From the NCBI GenBank assembly GCA_016721245.1, contig JADKIQ010000025.1, positions 62,001 through 126,000 on the forward strand: DNA of 64,000 bases, written 5' to 3'. Positions 50,625 to 59,061 of this stretch are shown here, in pieces. The DNA comes from Sphingobacteriales bacterium. Lineage in GTDB: Bacteria; Bacteroidota; Bacteroidia; Chitinophagales; JADIYW01. The number at the start of each line of letters is the position of its first letter. Within the stretch, counting starts at the first letter, position 1. Position numbers and translations under genes: made by a program. Under the pieces are notes generated by a model, which was not told the DNA's origin, made no database searches, and saw nothing but the letters and a program-made list of their open reading frames with translations.

Positions 50625-51221
50625 ATGAAACTATTATTGAAATTAAAACACTGGCAGCTCTTTCTGATCTTAATGGTGATACCCATCTTATTTCAGATTG
50701 GAATGTTTGCTGCTGTATTTATCAGCAATGACCCTTTGATGATGTTCAGGCTGTTTCCGATTGTGATGATCTTGTTTATGGGAATTTTCTTCGGATGGTT
50801 TTATGCGCTGGGCACCCACCTGCATAAAAAACTACCGGATACCGTACACATGAACTTAAGACTCTTTAAAATCTTGCTGTTTATTCCTGTTGCCTACATG
50901 TCATTGTTCATGGTGTTTATGATAAACATGTTCAACGGCATAATCGGCGGCGGAGAACCCAACATTGCCATATTCATGCTGATTTTTCCTTTACATCTTT
51001 TCTCCATGTTCTGTATCTTTTACTGTTTGTATTTTAATGCAAAATCATTGAAATCTGTGGAACTGCAAAAACCGGTAACCTTTAATGATTTTGCGGGTGA
51101 GTTTTTTCTTATCTGGTTCTTCCCTGTTGGTATCTGGTTTCTGCAACCGAGAATTAATAAATTGTTTGAAGAAACACAGCAGAATGATTTATCTGTATCA
51201 GACACGAATCTGCCTGTGTAA
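50625..51221 (+). CDS. Integral membrane protein
   Basis: The 198-residue protein has about five membrane helices (LFLILMVIPILFQIGMFAAVF, LFPIVMILFMGIFFGWFYAL, LLFIPVAYMSLFMVFMINMF, IFMLIFPLHLFSMFCIFYC and FFLIWFFPVGIWFLQP). The C-terminal RINKLFEETQ tail is cytoplasmic in style. I do not recognise a named family. It is followed by a short methyltransferase-like remnant and an S41-like gene. Confidence 0.65.
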   Translation: MKLLLKLKHWQLFLILMVIPILFQIGMFAAVFISNDPLMMFRLFPIVMILFMGIFFGWFYALGTHLHKKLPDTVHMNLRLFKILLFIPVAYMSLFMVFMINMFNGIIGGGEPNIAIFMLIFPLHLFSMFCIFYCLYFNAKSLKSVELQKPVTFNDFAGEFFLIWFFPVGIWFLQPRINKLFEETQQNDLSVSDTNLPV

Positions 51222-51233
51222 AAATTATCTGCT

Positions 51234-51296
51234 ATGAGCAAAGTACAGGAAGCTTACAACAAAAGGTCGGAGCAATATGGTGCCAAAAAGATTTGA
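51234..51296 (+). pseudogene. 5' remnant of a class I SAM-methyltransferase-like gene
   Basis: A 20-codon frame reads MSKVQEAYNKRSEQYGAKKI and then stops. The YNxxSEQY text resembles the N-termini of Bacteroidota class I methyltransferases (VQEAYNxWSEQYD type). The methyltransferase body is missing; 23 bases later the S41-like gene starts. It looks like the leftover of a deletion. It could also be a chance match, since it is short. Confidence 0.35.
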
Positions 51297-51319
51297 AAAA
51301 GTTTTAGTTATATTTATCT

Positions 51320-52687
51320 ATGAAAATAACACCGACATTATGTATCGCTTTTGCTATTATACTTAGTGTTCAGTGTAACGCCAATGCGCAACCACTCGAT
51401 AAACAATTTTCAAGTGCTGAACTACAGGAGGATTTTAAGGCATTTCGCAATAAGTACGAATCCATGCTGGCCAATCTGTATCTGTATACGCCGAAGCAGC
51501 AATTAGACAAGGTCTTTGATAGTTTATATCAAAATATCCAGCCTATGACGACTAAGGAGTTTTATTCCTACATCACTCCTGTTTCTTCTTTTATCAAAGA
51601 CGGGCATGCCAATATTTATCTTCCGGAAGACGTAACAGAATACAATAGCGAACGCGCTGATTATTTTCCGTTTAATGTTTACTGGTTTCATGACAGCTTG
51701 TATATCAGCATGAATCTTTCCGAGGATACAACGCTGAAAGAAGGTACGGTAATACTGGACATAAACGGAAATAGTGCGAAAGAGATAATGGACTATTTGC
51801 TGGCAAGGCAGGTAAGAGACGGCAACAATAATCAGTATCCAATATGGATTCTCAATACTTATTTCAGAGCCTATTATGGTTTTCATTTTGGATATCCTAA
51901 AACATATACGCTGACCATTAAGTCGGGAAATAATCCTCCTGAAACCAAACAGCTAAAAGCACTGCCGAGAGCATTGATTGCTCAGCACAAAACGGCGCGA
52001 TATCCCGCACAAAAAAAAGAGTCTTACTTCTATATGGACACCGCTACTCATACGGGCATCTTTACTCTTAAAGACTGGGAAGAAAAAGGACTGAAGGGGC
52101 GAATTTATGAGGTGTTTGCACAGCTGAAAACACTGAAAGCAGCAAACTTAATTATCGATGTAAGAGATAATCAGGGCGGCGATTTCAACCCGGCCATACA
52201 GCTGCTTTCTAATGTATTGAAAGAGCCCTTTGAGTATTTCAGTGATTTAAAATCGGTTGCCGGTATGAGCGACAGCGGATTGATTTTAAAAACACAAACA
52301 GGCAAAATACTGGGCACACAAAAGCCTGTAAAAAATCCATACACGGGTAAACTCTATGTATTGATAAATGGCGGTTGCTTTTCCAACACGGCTTCGTTTT
52401 GTTCGCGTATAGAATATTATAAACGCGGAATTTTTATCGGAGAAGAAACTGGCGGAAATAAAGTGGTGTTCAGCGGTGTGTTTGGATTAAAAGAAAAAAC
52501 TGTGCTGCCGAATACTAAAATTATTTGCGACAATGCCAATTACCGCATGGTGGTTACCGATATTACTGAAAATACGGGACATGGCGTTTTACCTACTTAT
52601 TTAGTGGTGCCAACGATAAACGATATCCTTACCAATAAAGATGTGGTAATGGATTATACGCTGGATTTGATTAAAAAGACGAGATAA
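51320..52687 (+). CDS. S41-family (tail-specific protease-like) exported protein
   Basis: The 455-residue protein has a signal peptide (MKITPTLCIAFAIILSVQCNANAQ). A PDZ-like middle part (TTLKEGTVILDINGNSAKEIMDYL) precedes the S41 catalytic domain with NLIIDVRDNQGGDFNPAIQLL and the Ser-containing LINGGCFSNTASFCSRIEYY, followed by IGEETGGN. The nucleophile Ser lies in GGCFSNTASF. Members cut the C-terminal tails of proteins. The gene stands alone after a membrane-protein gene. Confidence 0.85.
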   Translation: MKITPTLCIAFAIILSVQCNANAQPLDKQFSSAELQEDFKAFRNKYESMLANLYLYTPKQQLDKVFDSLYQNIQPMTTKEFYSYITPVSSFIKDGHANIYLPEDVTEYNSERADYFPFNVYWFHDSLYISMNLSEDTTLKEGTVILDINGNSAKEIMDYLLARQVRDGNNNQYPIWILNTYFRAYYGFHFGYPKTYTLTIKSGNNPPETKQLKALPRALIAQHKTARYPAQKKESYFYMDTATHTGIFTLKDWEEKGLKGRIYEVFAQLKTLKAANLIIDVRDNQGGDFNPAIQLLSNVLKEPFEYFSDLKSVAGMSDSGLILKTQTGKILGTQKPVKNPYTGKLYVLINGGCFSNTASFCSRIEYYKRGIFIGEETGGNKVVFSGVFGLKEKTVLPNTKIICDNANYRMVVTDITENTGHGVLPTYLVVPTINDILTNKDVVMDYTLDLIKKTR

Positions 52688-52786
52688 ATTATATCTTTAA
52701 CAGCATCCGTTCTGCTATTTTCCGATTTTTTAAATAAGCGATTAAACCTTTCCCAAAACCAATAGTCTAAGTAAAAACAATTTTCT

Positions 52787-53992
52787 ATGAAGAAACTAAA
52801 AGTAATGCTGGCGTTGTTGATTACAACTGTTGTATTTCAATACTGTACAAAAACAGAAGAACAAAATCAACTCAGCTACGACGCCATCAAAGCCGCTTTT
52901 GGTACCAATATAGATCCCTACAATCTGGCTAATTATGCCAACCAGCTTATTCCTGCCTATATTCGCAAAGACAATACCGGCAGCAATGCTATAAGCAATG
53001 CAAAAGCTACACTGGGCAGGGTATTATTTTATGATAAGAATTTAAGTGTTGACAATACCATTTCCTGCAGTAGCTGTCATGTACAGGCCTTTGCATTCGG
53101 CGATACAGCATTGGCCAGTGATGGTGTGCTCGGCGGGCTTACAGGCAGACATTCGATGCGACTGGTGAATGCGCGCTTTGCCGTGGAATCAAAGTTTTTC
53201 TGGAATGAACGTGCCGCCAGTCTGGAAGCGCAAACTACACAACCCGTGCAGGACCATGCAGAAATGGGCTTCAGCGGAACGAGCGGCAGACCTGCCATTG
53301 ACAGCTTAATCCGAAAACTCGATGCTATCTCCTACTATAAAGAATTGTTTTTGTTTGTATACGGCAACAACTTTATAACAGAACAGCGACTGCAGGAATG
53401 TCTGGCACAGTTTGTTCGCAGCATTCAATCTTTCGATTCTAAATATGATGCCGGCAGAACTCAGGTTGCCAACGACAATCAGCCTTTCCCGAACTTTACG
53501 GCACAGGAAAATAATGGCAAGAATTTGTTTTTGACTCCGCCTGTTTTTGACGCTTCCGGTATACGCACCAGCGGCGGACTGGGTTGTAACGGCTGCCACA
53601 ATGCACCGGAATTTGACATCGACCCGAATGCAGGTAATAACGGAGTCATTAGTGTTTTAAACGGCACAGGCATCGACATTAATAATACCCGCGCGCCATC
53701 TTTAAGAGACCTGACAGGAATCAATGGCAATCCAAATACACCCATGATGCATACAGGGGTTTTGACTACGCTGCAGACAGTGGTGGGACATTACGGCACC
53801 ATCAATCTGGCACCGGGCAACACGAGACTGGATCCGAGACTTACACCGAATGGTTTCGGACAGCAACTTCAGCTGACAGCTACGGAAGTGAATGCGGTAA
53901 TTGCTTTCCTTAAAACATTGTCGGGCAATAATGTCTACACGGATACTAAATGGGAAATCCGTTTTAATAAAAAATATATTTACTTTTTTTGA
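52787..53992 (+). CDS. Di-haem cytochrome c peroxidase (MauG/CcpA-like)
   Basis: The 401-residue protein has a lipoprotein-like N-terminus (MKKLKVMLALLITTVVFQYC). It has two haem c motifs: CSSCH at residues 94-98 and CNGCH at 267-271. 'FYDKNLSVDNTISCSSCH' and the H-S-M-R-L-V-N-A-R-F-A segment are typical of bacterial di-haem peroxidases. These reduce hydrogen peroxide with electrons from cytochromes, or act like MauG in cofactor maturation. The gene stands alone. Confidence 0.9.
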   Translation: MKKLKVMLALLITTVVFQYCTKTEEQNQLSYDAIKAAFGTNIDPYNLANYANQLIPAYIRKDNTGSNAISNAKATLGRVLFYDKNLSVDNTISCSSCHVQAFAFGDTALASDGVLGGLTGRHSMRLVNARFAVESKFFWNERAASLEAQTTQPVQDHAEMGFSGTSGRPAIDSLIRKLDAISYYKELFLFVYGNNFITEQRLQECLAQFVRSIQSFDSKYDAGRTQVANDNQPFPNFTAQENNGKNLFLTPPVFDASGIRTSGGLGCNGCHNAPEFDIDPNAGNNGVISVLNGTGIDINNTRAPSLRDLTGINGNPNTPMMHTGVLTTLQTVVGHYGTINLAPGNTRLDPRLTPNGFGQQLQLTATEVNAVIAFLKTLSGNNVYTDTKWEIRFNKKYIYFF

Positions 53993-54385
53993 GAACAGGA
54001 ATCCAATGTGTTGGATTTGCAATAGAAGTAAAGATTGTTACACCGTAGATAGAATTAAACTGACTATTTAATACAGTTAAATTTTTGTACTTTGTATTTG
54101 GCATTAAATTTTTTAACGTTGTATTATTAACCAGTACTTTCTTTGATATCTTTTGTTTGGATAAACGCCTCCTCAAATCACTTATCAGTGTTCAGCGCTA
54201 TATTGTCGTAGAGAGACTTATGATTTTTAAAACAAATGAACGCCGTTAAATTAAGCTGGTCTTTGAGGTTAATATCAGTTTTGTTTCAGCAAAAGAAGTT
54301 ATTACGAATTGATAAAAGTAGAAATAACAACTCATTATAAAAAATTTAAAGGTTATCAAAACTCATACTGAACGCCATTAAAACA
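53993..54385. other. Gene-free AT-rich stretch
   Basis: No convincing gene is seen. It holds a small hairpin ATCCAA-TGTG-TTGGAT (54000-54015) next to the end of the peroxidase gene, without a T-run. A 70-codon minus-strand frame at 53964-54176 shows no recognisable protein and is judged spurious. The rest is AT-rich spacer before the convergent ABC gene. Confidence 0.5.
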
Positions 54386-56167
54386 CTACACCCTTTCAAA
54401 TCTTGCTCTGATGTCTTCCACATTTCCTTTCGGAATAGCTGCAATCAATTTCTTGGTGTATTCCTGCTGCGGATTGTTATAGATTTCATCGGCCAATCCC
54501 ATTTCTTCTATCTTTCCTTTATTCATCACCACCATACGGTCGCTCATAAATTTCACCACACTTAAATCGTGTGAAATGAAGATGTAGGTAAACTTAAATT
54601 CTTCGCGCAGTTTAATCAGCAGGTTGAGTACCTGCGCCTGCACGGAAACGTCTAAGGCAGAAACGGATTCATCACAAATAATAAACTTAGGACTTAGTGC
54701 CAAAGCACGTGCAATACAGATACGCTGACGTTGTCCGCCGGAGAATTCGTGCGGGTAACGCTGAAAATGCTCCGGTTTCATATTCACTTTTTCCAGCAAT
54801 TCTATCACCTTGTCCTTGCGCTCCGAATCGTTGCTGTATTTATTGTGTACCTGCATCGGTTCCAGGATGGCATTCCCAATGGTCATACGCGGATTCAACG
54901 AAGAATAAGGGTCCTGGAAAATAATCTGCATATGTTCACGCAGTTCTTTCAGGTCTTTTTGTCCGAGGTTGAAAATATCTTTTCCATCGAAGATGGCTTT
55001 ACCGCCGGTAGGTTCTACCAGACGTAAAATTGTTCTGCCTAAAGTTGTTTTACCACAGCCACTCTCTCCTACTAATCCTAAAGTTTCTCCTTCGTTCACA
55101 TCAAAGGAAACATCATCTACCGCTTTTACATAATCCAGTGTTTTACCAAACAAATTTGTTTTGGATGGAAACCAGGTTTGTATTCCTTTTAATTGTAAGA
55201 TGGGAGTATGTTGTTGTAATTCTTCGTAACGTTTTTTCGTTTGTGCTTCACTTACCACAAAGGCTTCTACCAGCGCATTCATGTCGGCAGCTTTTTCTGT
55301 AATCACGCCGTCTTTTTCTTCCATGAAGTCCGCAATAACGGGCAGTTTGCTCAGTCGTTTTTCCAGTGGCGGACGGCAAGCCAGCAAGCCTTTTGTATAC
55401 GGGTGTTTCGGGTTGGAGAAAATTTCCAGCACCGTTCCCTGTTCTACAATCTTACCTTTATACATCACCACCACACGGTCTGCAATTTCCGCTATGACGC
55501 CTAAATCGTGCGTTATGAAAATGGTAGACATTCCGGTTTGTCTGCTCAAATCGTTGATAAGTTCTAGAATGGTTTTTTGTACGGTTACGTCCAATGCCGT
55601 AGTGGGTTCATCGGCGATTAATATTTTCGGCTGACAGCTCATCGCCATCGCAATCATGACACGTTGTTTTTGTCCGCCGGAAAGCTGATGCGGATAGGCA
55701 TTCAGCGCTCGTTGAGGATCCGGCAGTTTTACCTGCGCAAATAAATCCAGTGTTCTGGCTTCTGCTTCTTTTTTAGAAATCTTCTGGTGCAGCATAATGG
55801 CTTCCATCACCTGATTACCACAGGTAAATACAGGATTCAAAGAAGTCATCGGCTCCTGAAAAATCATGGAAATTTCATTACCGCGGTAGGAACGCATTTC
55901 GTTATCTGCAATCTGCACTAAATCTATCGGTGTTTTTCCGTCGCGGTAGTAGTTGATTTGTCCGCCGGTGATTTTTCCGGGAGGATTCGGAATCAAGCGC
56001 ATAATAGATAAGGAGGTTACGGATTTTCCGGAGCCGGATTCCCCTACGATACCGATTACTTCACCTTTATTGACCTGAAACGATACATCGTCTACCGCTT
56101 TTACCAGGCCATTTTCTGTTTTAAATTCTGTTACTAAGTTTTTTACATCTAAAAGTAGTTCAGCCAT
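54386..56167 (-). CDS. Double-ABC peptide-transport ATPase (Dpp/Opp/YejF-like)
   Basis: The 593-residue protein has two fused ABC ATPase domains. Domain 1: GESGSGKSVTSLS Walker A, PHQLSGGQKQRVMIAMAM signature, ILIADEPTTALDV Walker B. Domain 2: GESGCGKTTLGRT Walker A, PHEFSGGQRQRICIARAL signature, FIICDESVSALDV Walker B. The oligopeptide-type C-terminal tail (KHPYTKGLLACRPPLEKR in the first half) is present. It energises a peptide or nickel permease; the permease genes are not here. It follows the exonuclease gene by four bases on the minus strand. Confidence 0.93.
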   Translation of the reverse strand: MAELLLDVKNLVTEFKTENGLVKAVDDVSFQVNKGEVIGIVGESGSGKSVTSLSIMRLIPNPPGKITGGQINYYRDGKTPIDLVQIADNEMRSYRGNEISMIFQEPMTSLNPVFTCGNQVMEAIMLHQKISKKEAEARTLDLFAQVKLPDPQRALNAYPHQLSGGQKQRVMIAMAMSCQPKILIADEPTTALDVTVQKTILELINDLSRQTGMSTIFITHDLGVIAEIADRVVVMYKGKIVEQGTVLEIFSNPKHPYTKGLLACRPPLEKRLSKLPVIADFMEEKDGVITEKAADMNALVEAFVVSEAQTKKRYEELQQHTPILQLKGIQTWFPSKTNLFGKTLDYVKAVDDVSFDVNEGETLGLVGESGCGKTTLGRTILRLVEPTGGKAIFDGKDIFNLGQKDLKELREHMQIIFQDPYSSLNPRMTIGNAILEPMQVHNKYSNDSERKDKVIELLEKVNMKPEHFQRYPHEFSGGQRQRICIARALALSPKFIICDESVSALDVSVQAQVLNLLIKLREEFKFTYIFISHDLSVVKFMSDRMVVMNKGKIEEMGLADEIYNNPQQEYTKKLIAAIPKGNVEDIRARFERV

Positions 56168-56171
56168 TATC

Positions 56172-56900
56172 TTACGCGTTTATTTTTACATTCGATTCCG
56201 AAATTAAGGATAATCCTTTCAATTTTAAAACAATTTGTGCCACAGTAAGCACATCTTTCTGACAATAGGTTTTTATTCTTTCCAAACCTTGCTCCTGCCA
56301 GTAGACTTTTCCTACGTCTTTGCCGGAGATATCGTCTTTAGGCGATGGGATTCCAAGGCAGAATGCCAGTAATTTGAGTGATATGTAATTCTTAAAATCT
56401 CCGAATTTCCAGAAATCCATGGAATCCAGTAAACCGGCTTCCCAAGGCTTTTTGGTTTGGAGATGTTCGAAGTATTCTGGAAGTTTAAGATTATTAATGA
56501 GCAATCTTCGGCAAATGTAAGGCACATCAAACTCCCGGATATTGTGACCACAAAGGGTAAGATTTCTTCTTTTTTTAAGCTCCTGTTGCAAATAGACACA
56601 AAAATCCTGCAATAATTTTGATTCATTATCTCCGTAGAACGATTTCAGTTCAAACTCCTCAAACATACCGGTTTGTGACAAACGACCAACGGTAATACAG
56701 ATAACTTTACCAAATTCTGCAAAAATACCGGCATTATTGAAGTAGTAATCTGCTGCTGAATCGTCTTCTGTTTTGTGTTTTCCTTTCTTTTCCTCCCATA
56801 ATTCCTGTTCATACACATCTAAATCGCTGTAATTAGCAGATTTAGGAACCGTTTCAATATCGAGAAACAAAATATCGTCTATTTTGACATTATCCAGCAT
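56172..56900 (-). CDS. PolB-type 3'-5' exonuclease domain protein
   Basis: The 242-residue RNase H-like exonuclease has ILFLDIETVP (DxE, motif I), LCGHNIREFDVPYICRRL (motif II, Asp in NIREFD) and YCQKDVLTVAQIV (motif III). The layout matches the predicted PolB-related exonuclease family (DNA_pol_B_exo2) with its long insertion. It probably degrades DNA or RNA ends; the substrate is unknown. The stop lies four bases before the ABC ATPase start, so both are on one message. Confidence 0.85.
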   Translation of the reverse strand: MLDNVKIDDILFLDIETVPKSANYSDLDVYEQELWEEKKGKHKTEDDSAADYYFNNAGIFAEFGKVICITVGRLSQTGMFEEFELKSFYGDNESKLLQDFCVYLQQELKKRRNLTLCGHNIREFDVPYICRRLLINNLKLPEYFEHLQTKKPWEAGLLDSMDFWKFGDFKNYISLKLLAFCLGIPSPKDDISGKDVGKVYWQEQGLERIKTYCQKDVLTVAQIVLKLKGLSLISESNVKINA

Positions 56901-56963
56901 ACATCCTGTTTAAAGTTGGGAATTGTGTAAAATTTAATTCACATTATATAACGCAATATACGT

Positions 56964-56992
56964 ATTGTATACAGAAATTTGTAGTAAATTTG
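56964..56992 (+). promoter_or_regulatory. Promoter of the coiled-coil protein gene
   Basis: ATTG (56964-56967) and TAAATTTG (56985-56992) are 17 bases apart. The -7 box fits TAnnTTTG perfectly. The ATG follows at 57015, 22 bases downstream. Confidence 0.6.
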
Positions 56993-57014
56993 TGTAAACG
57001 TAAACAATATTTTT

Positions 57015-57980
57015 ATGAGTGAAATTGAAAACGGAAGTTCTGGATCCAACAACAGACTTCATGCGATGTATATCGTACTAATAGCCTTACTGATAGGCGG
57101 CCTGGTGTATACCAACGTTAAGCTGAAAAAATCGAAAGAAACGATTGTAGTAACTGAAAAGCAACGCGATGACGTGTCATCACTGAAAGCGGAACTGGAC
57201 AAAAAATACACGGAATCTTTACAGGAAATTGAAAGCTATCGTGCTGAAAACGCAGGTTTAGACAGTTTATTAACTGTAAAAGAGCAGGAATTGACTGCTA
57301 AGAAAGCTAAAATTGATGCTTTGTTAGGTCAGATTTCTACGCTTAAAGCCGGAGATGCTACCAAATCCAAATTGCTGGCAGATGTTCAGTTGATGATAGC
57401 ACAAATGGAAAGTGACAAAGTTCGCTTACAGGCATCTATCGACTCTTTAGTGACTATTAACAAAGCACTATATCAGGAACGTGACAGCATTACGGGTGAA
57501 TTAACGACTACCATTCAAAGAAAACAACAATTGGATGATGAGAATCAGAAAATGAAAGACAGAATCGACAAAGCTTCTATCTTAAGTACTGCTAACATCC
57601 AATCTACTCCGATTCGTATGACGAGAAAAGGAAAAGAAGATGAAGTAAGCAAAGCAAAAGATGCTGAAAAACTGAGAATTTGCTTTGATTTAATTCAAAA
57701 CAAAATTGCTCCTGCGGGACAAACGGAAATCGCCGTTAGAATTATTTCTCCGGACGGAACAACCATTCAGTTGCAAAACTTAGGCAGCGGAACTTTTAAA
57801 GAAGCCACTACGGGAAATGAAATTCCTTTCACATACAATATTTCTCCGGATTATCAGAATGATACCAAAACAGTGTGTTCTTACTGGGCACAAACATTTA
57901 AATTTGCAGCAGGTAAATATTCTGTAGAAATTTATGAAAAAGGATTTTTAATCGGACAATCATCATTCATGATGAAGTAA
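57015..57980 (+). CDS. Single-pass membrane protein with long periplasmic coiled coil
   Basis: The 321-residue protein has a short cytoplasmic N-terminus, one membrane helix (MYIVLIALLIGGLVYTNVKL), a coiled coil at residues ~45-195 rich in heptad Leu/Ile (QDD-, KAELDKKYTES, QLDDENQKMKDRI), and a C-terminal beta-rich domain of ~100 residues (RISPDGTTIQLQNLGSG-type text). The layout suggests a tethered arm or adaptor across the periplasm. The function is unknown; such proteins recur in Bacteroidota. It has its own promoter and a terminator. Confidence 0.7.
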   Translation: MSEIENGSSGSNNRLHAMYIVLIALLIGGLVYTNVKLKKSKETIVVTEKQRDDVSSLKAELDKKYTESLQEIESYRAENAGLDSLLTVKEQELTAKKAKIDALLGQISTLKAGDATKSKLLADVQLMIAQMESDKVRLQASIDSLVTINKALYQERDSITGELTTTIQRKQQLDDENQKMKDRIDKASILSTANIQSTPIRMTRKGKEDEVSKAKDAEKLRICFDLIQNKIAPAGQTEIAVRIISPDGTTIQLQNLGSGTFKEATTGNEIPFTYNISPDYQNDTKTVCSYWAQTFKFAAGKYSVEIYEKGFLIGQSSFMMK

Positions 57981-58004
57981 GAATAAATTAATTGACTAAT
58001 TTCG

Positions 58005-58031
58005 GGCAGTCTGTAAAGGCTGCCTTTTTTT
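58005..58031 (+). terminator. Rho-independent terminator after the coiled-coil gene
   Basis: GGCAGTC (58005-58011) pairs with GGCTGCC (58018-58024), with one T-G pair, then a run of T's. It lies before the transporter gene at 58037. Confidence 0.8.
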
Positions 58032-58036
58032 ATATT

Positions 58037-58945
58037 ATGCAATCGAAATTTTACAAAGGTGTACTGTTTGTTTTCTTAGGAGCCATTTGCTTTTCCACTA
58101 AAGGTATATTTGCCAAGCTGGCCTTCCGGTATGGTGTCGACGGCCTGCAAATACTGACCTTGCGAATGTTGTTTGCCCTGCCTTTTTATGTAATTATTCT
58201 GATAAGAGAATATAAAACTCAGCCGGCACCTATCGTAAAAAATGACTGGATTAACATTGTTACGCTCGGCTTGATTGGTTATTACTTAGCCGCTTTGTTT
58301 GATTTTTTGGGATTACAATATGTTAGTGCTTCACTCGAGAGAAACATCATTTTCACCTATCCTACTTTTGTTTTATTGATGTCACGCATTTTCTTCAAAC
58401 GAAAAATTCACGCTATACAAATCATTGCGGTGGCCATCTGTTATACCGGTATTTTACTGGCTTTCTACTCGGATAGAGCCTCTTATGCTTCTTCGAACTT
58501 AATGAAAGGCACCGTATTCGTCTTGCTGAGTTCTGTAACTTATGCATTATATCTGGTAAAAAGCGACGGGCTGATTAAAAATGTCGGCACCATACGATTT
58601 ACCTGCATTTCTATGATTGTCTCCTGTGTTGCCGTGCTGGTACATTATCTCTTTGTACACGGTATCGATATTTTTTCATTTCCTTATCAGGTATATCTTA
58701 TCGGAGTGGGTGTTGCTATTATCAGTACCGTCTTCCCTTCTTTCTTAATGACCAAAGGAATTGAATTTATTGGTTCTTCCAATATGGCCATTATTGCCAG
58801 CGTTGGCCCAATTGCCACTATCTTTTTATCTAATTTTATTCTGAAAGAAAGTATTTCGTTTCTGCATATTGTTGGCACGGTACTGGTATTAGTCGGTGTG
58901 CTTATAATCAGTGTGAAGGGAAATAAGAAAACTATTACACCTTAG
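58037..58945 (+). CDS. EamA/DMT-family transporter
   Basis: The product has about 302 residues with ten membrane helices in two EamA halves. Half 1: VLFVFLGAICFSTKGIFAKLA. Half 2: TYALYLVKSDGLIKNVG and MAIIASVGPIATIFLSNFILKESISFLHIVGTVLVLVG. Such proteins export drugs, metabolites or amino acids. The substrate is unknown. I chose the ATG at 58037; the frame is open to 57992, inside the terminator of the gene before. Confidence 0.88.
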   Translation: MQSKFYKGVLFVFLGAICFSTKGIFAKLAFRYGVDGLQILTLRMLFALPFYVIILIREYKTQPAPIVKNDWINIVTLGLIGYYLAALFDFLGLQYVSASLERNIIFTYPTFVLLMSRIFFKRKIHAIQIIAVAICYTGILLAFYSDRASYASSNLMKGTVFVLLSSVTYALYLVKSDGLIKNVGTIRFTCISMIVSCVAVLVHYLFVHGIDIFSFPYQVYLIGVGVAIISTVFPSFLMTKGIEFIGSSNMAIIASVGPIATIFLSNFILKESISFLHIVGTVLVLVGVLIISVKGNKKTITP

Positions 58946-59061
58946 ATTATCCCCATTTCAAACTGCCGAAAAATAAGTATTTCAATAAACATCACAGTAT
59001 AATGTTGTTAGCTGAACATTTGTTCTTTTATTAATTGCTAACTTTATTAGCATTGAATTCA

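Noticed and set aside
53964..54176. 70-codon minus-strand frame after the cytochrome peroxidase
   Set aside because: No recognisable protein features, AT-rich, and it overlaps the end of the peroxidase gene.
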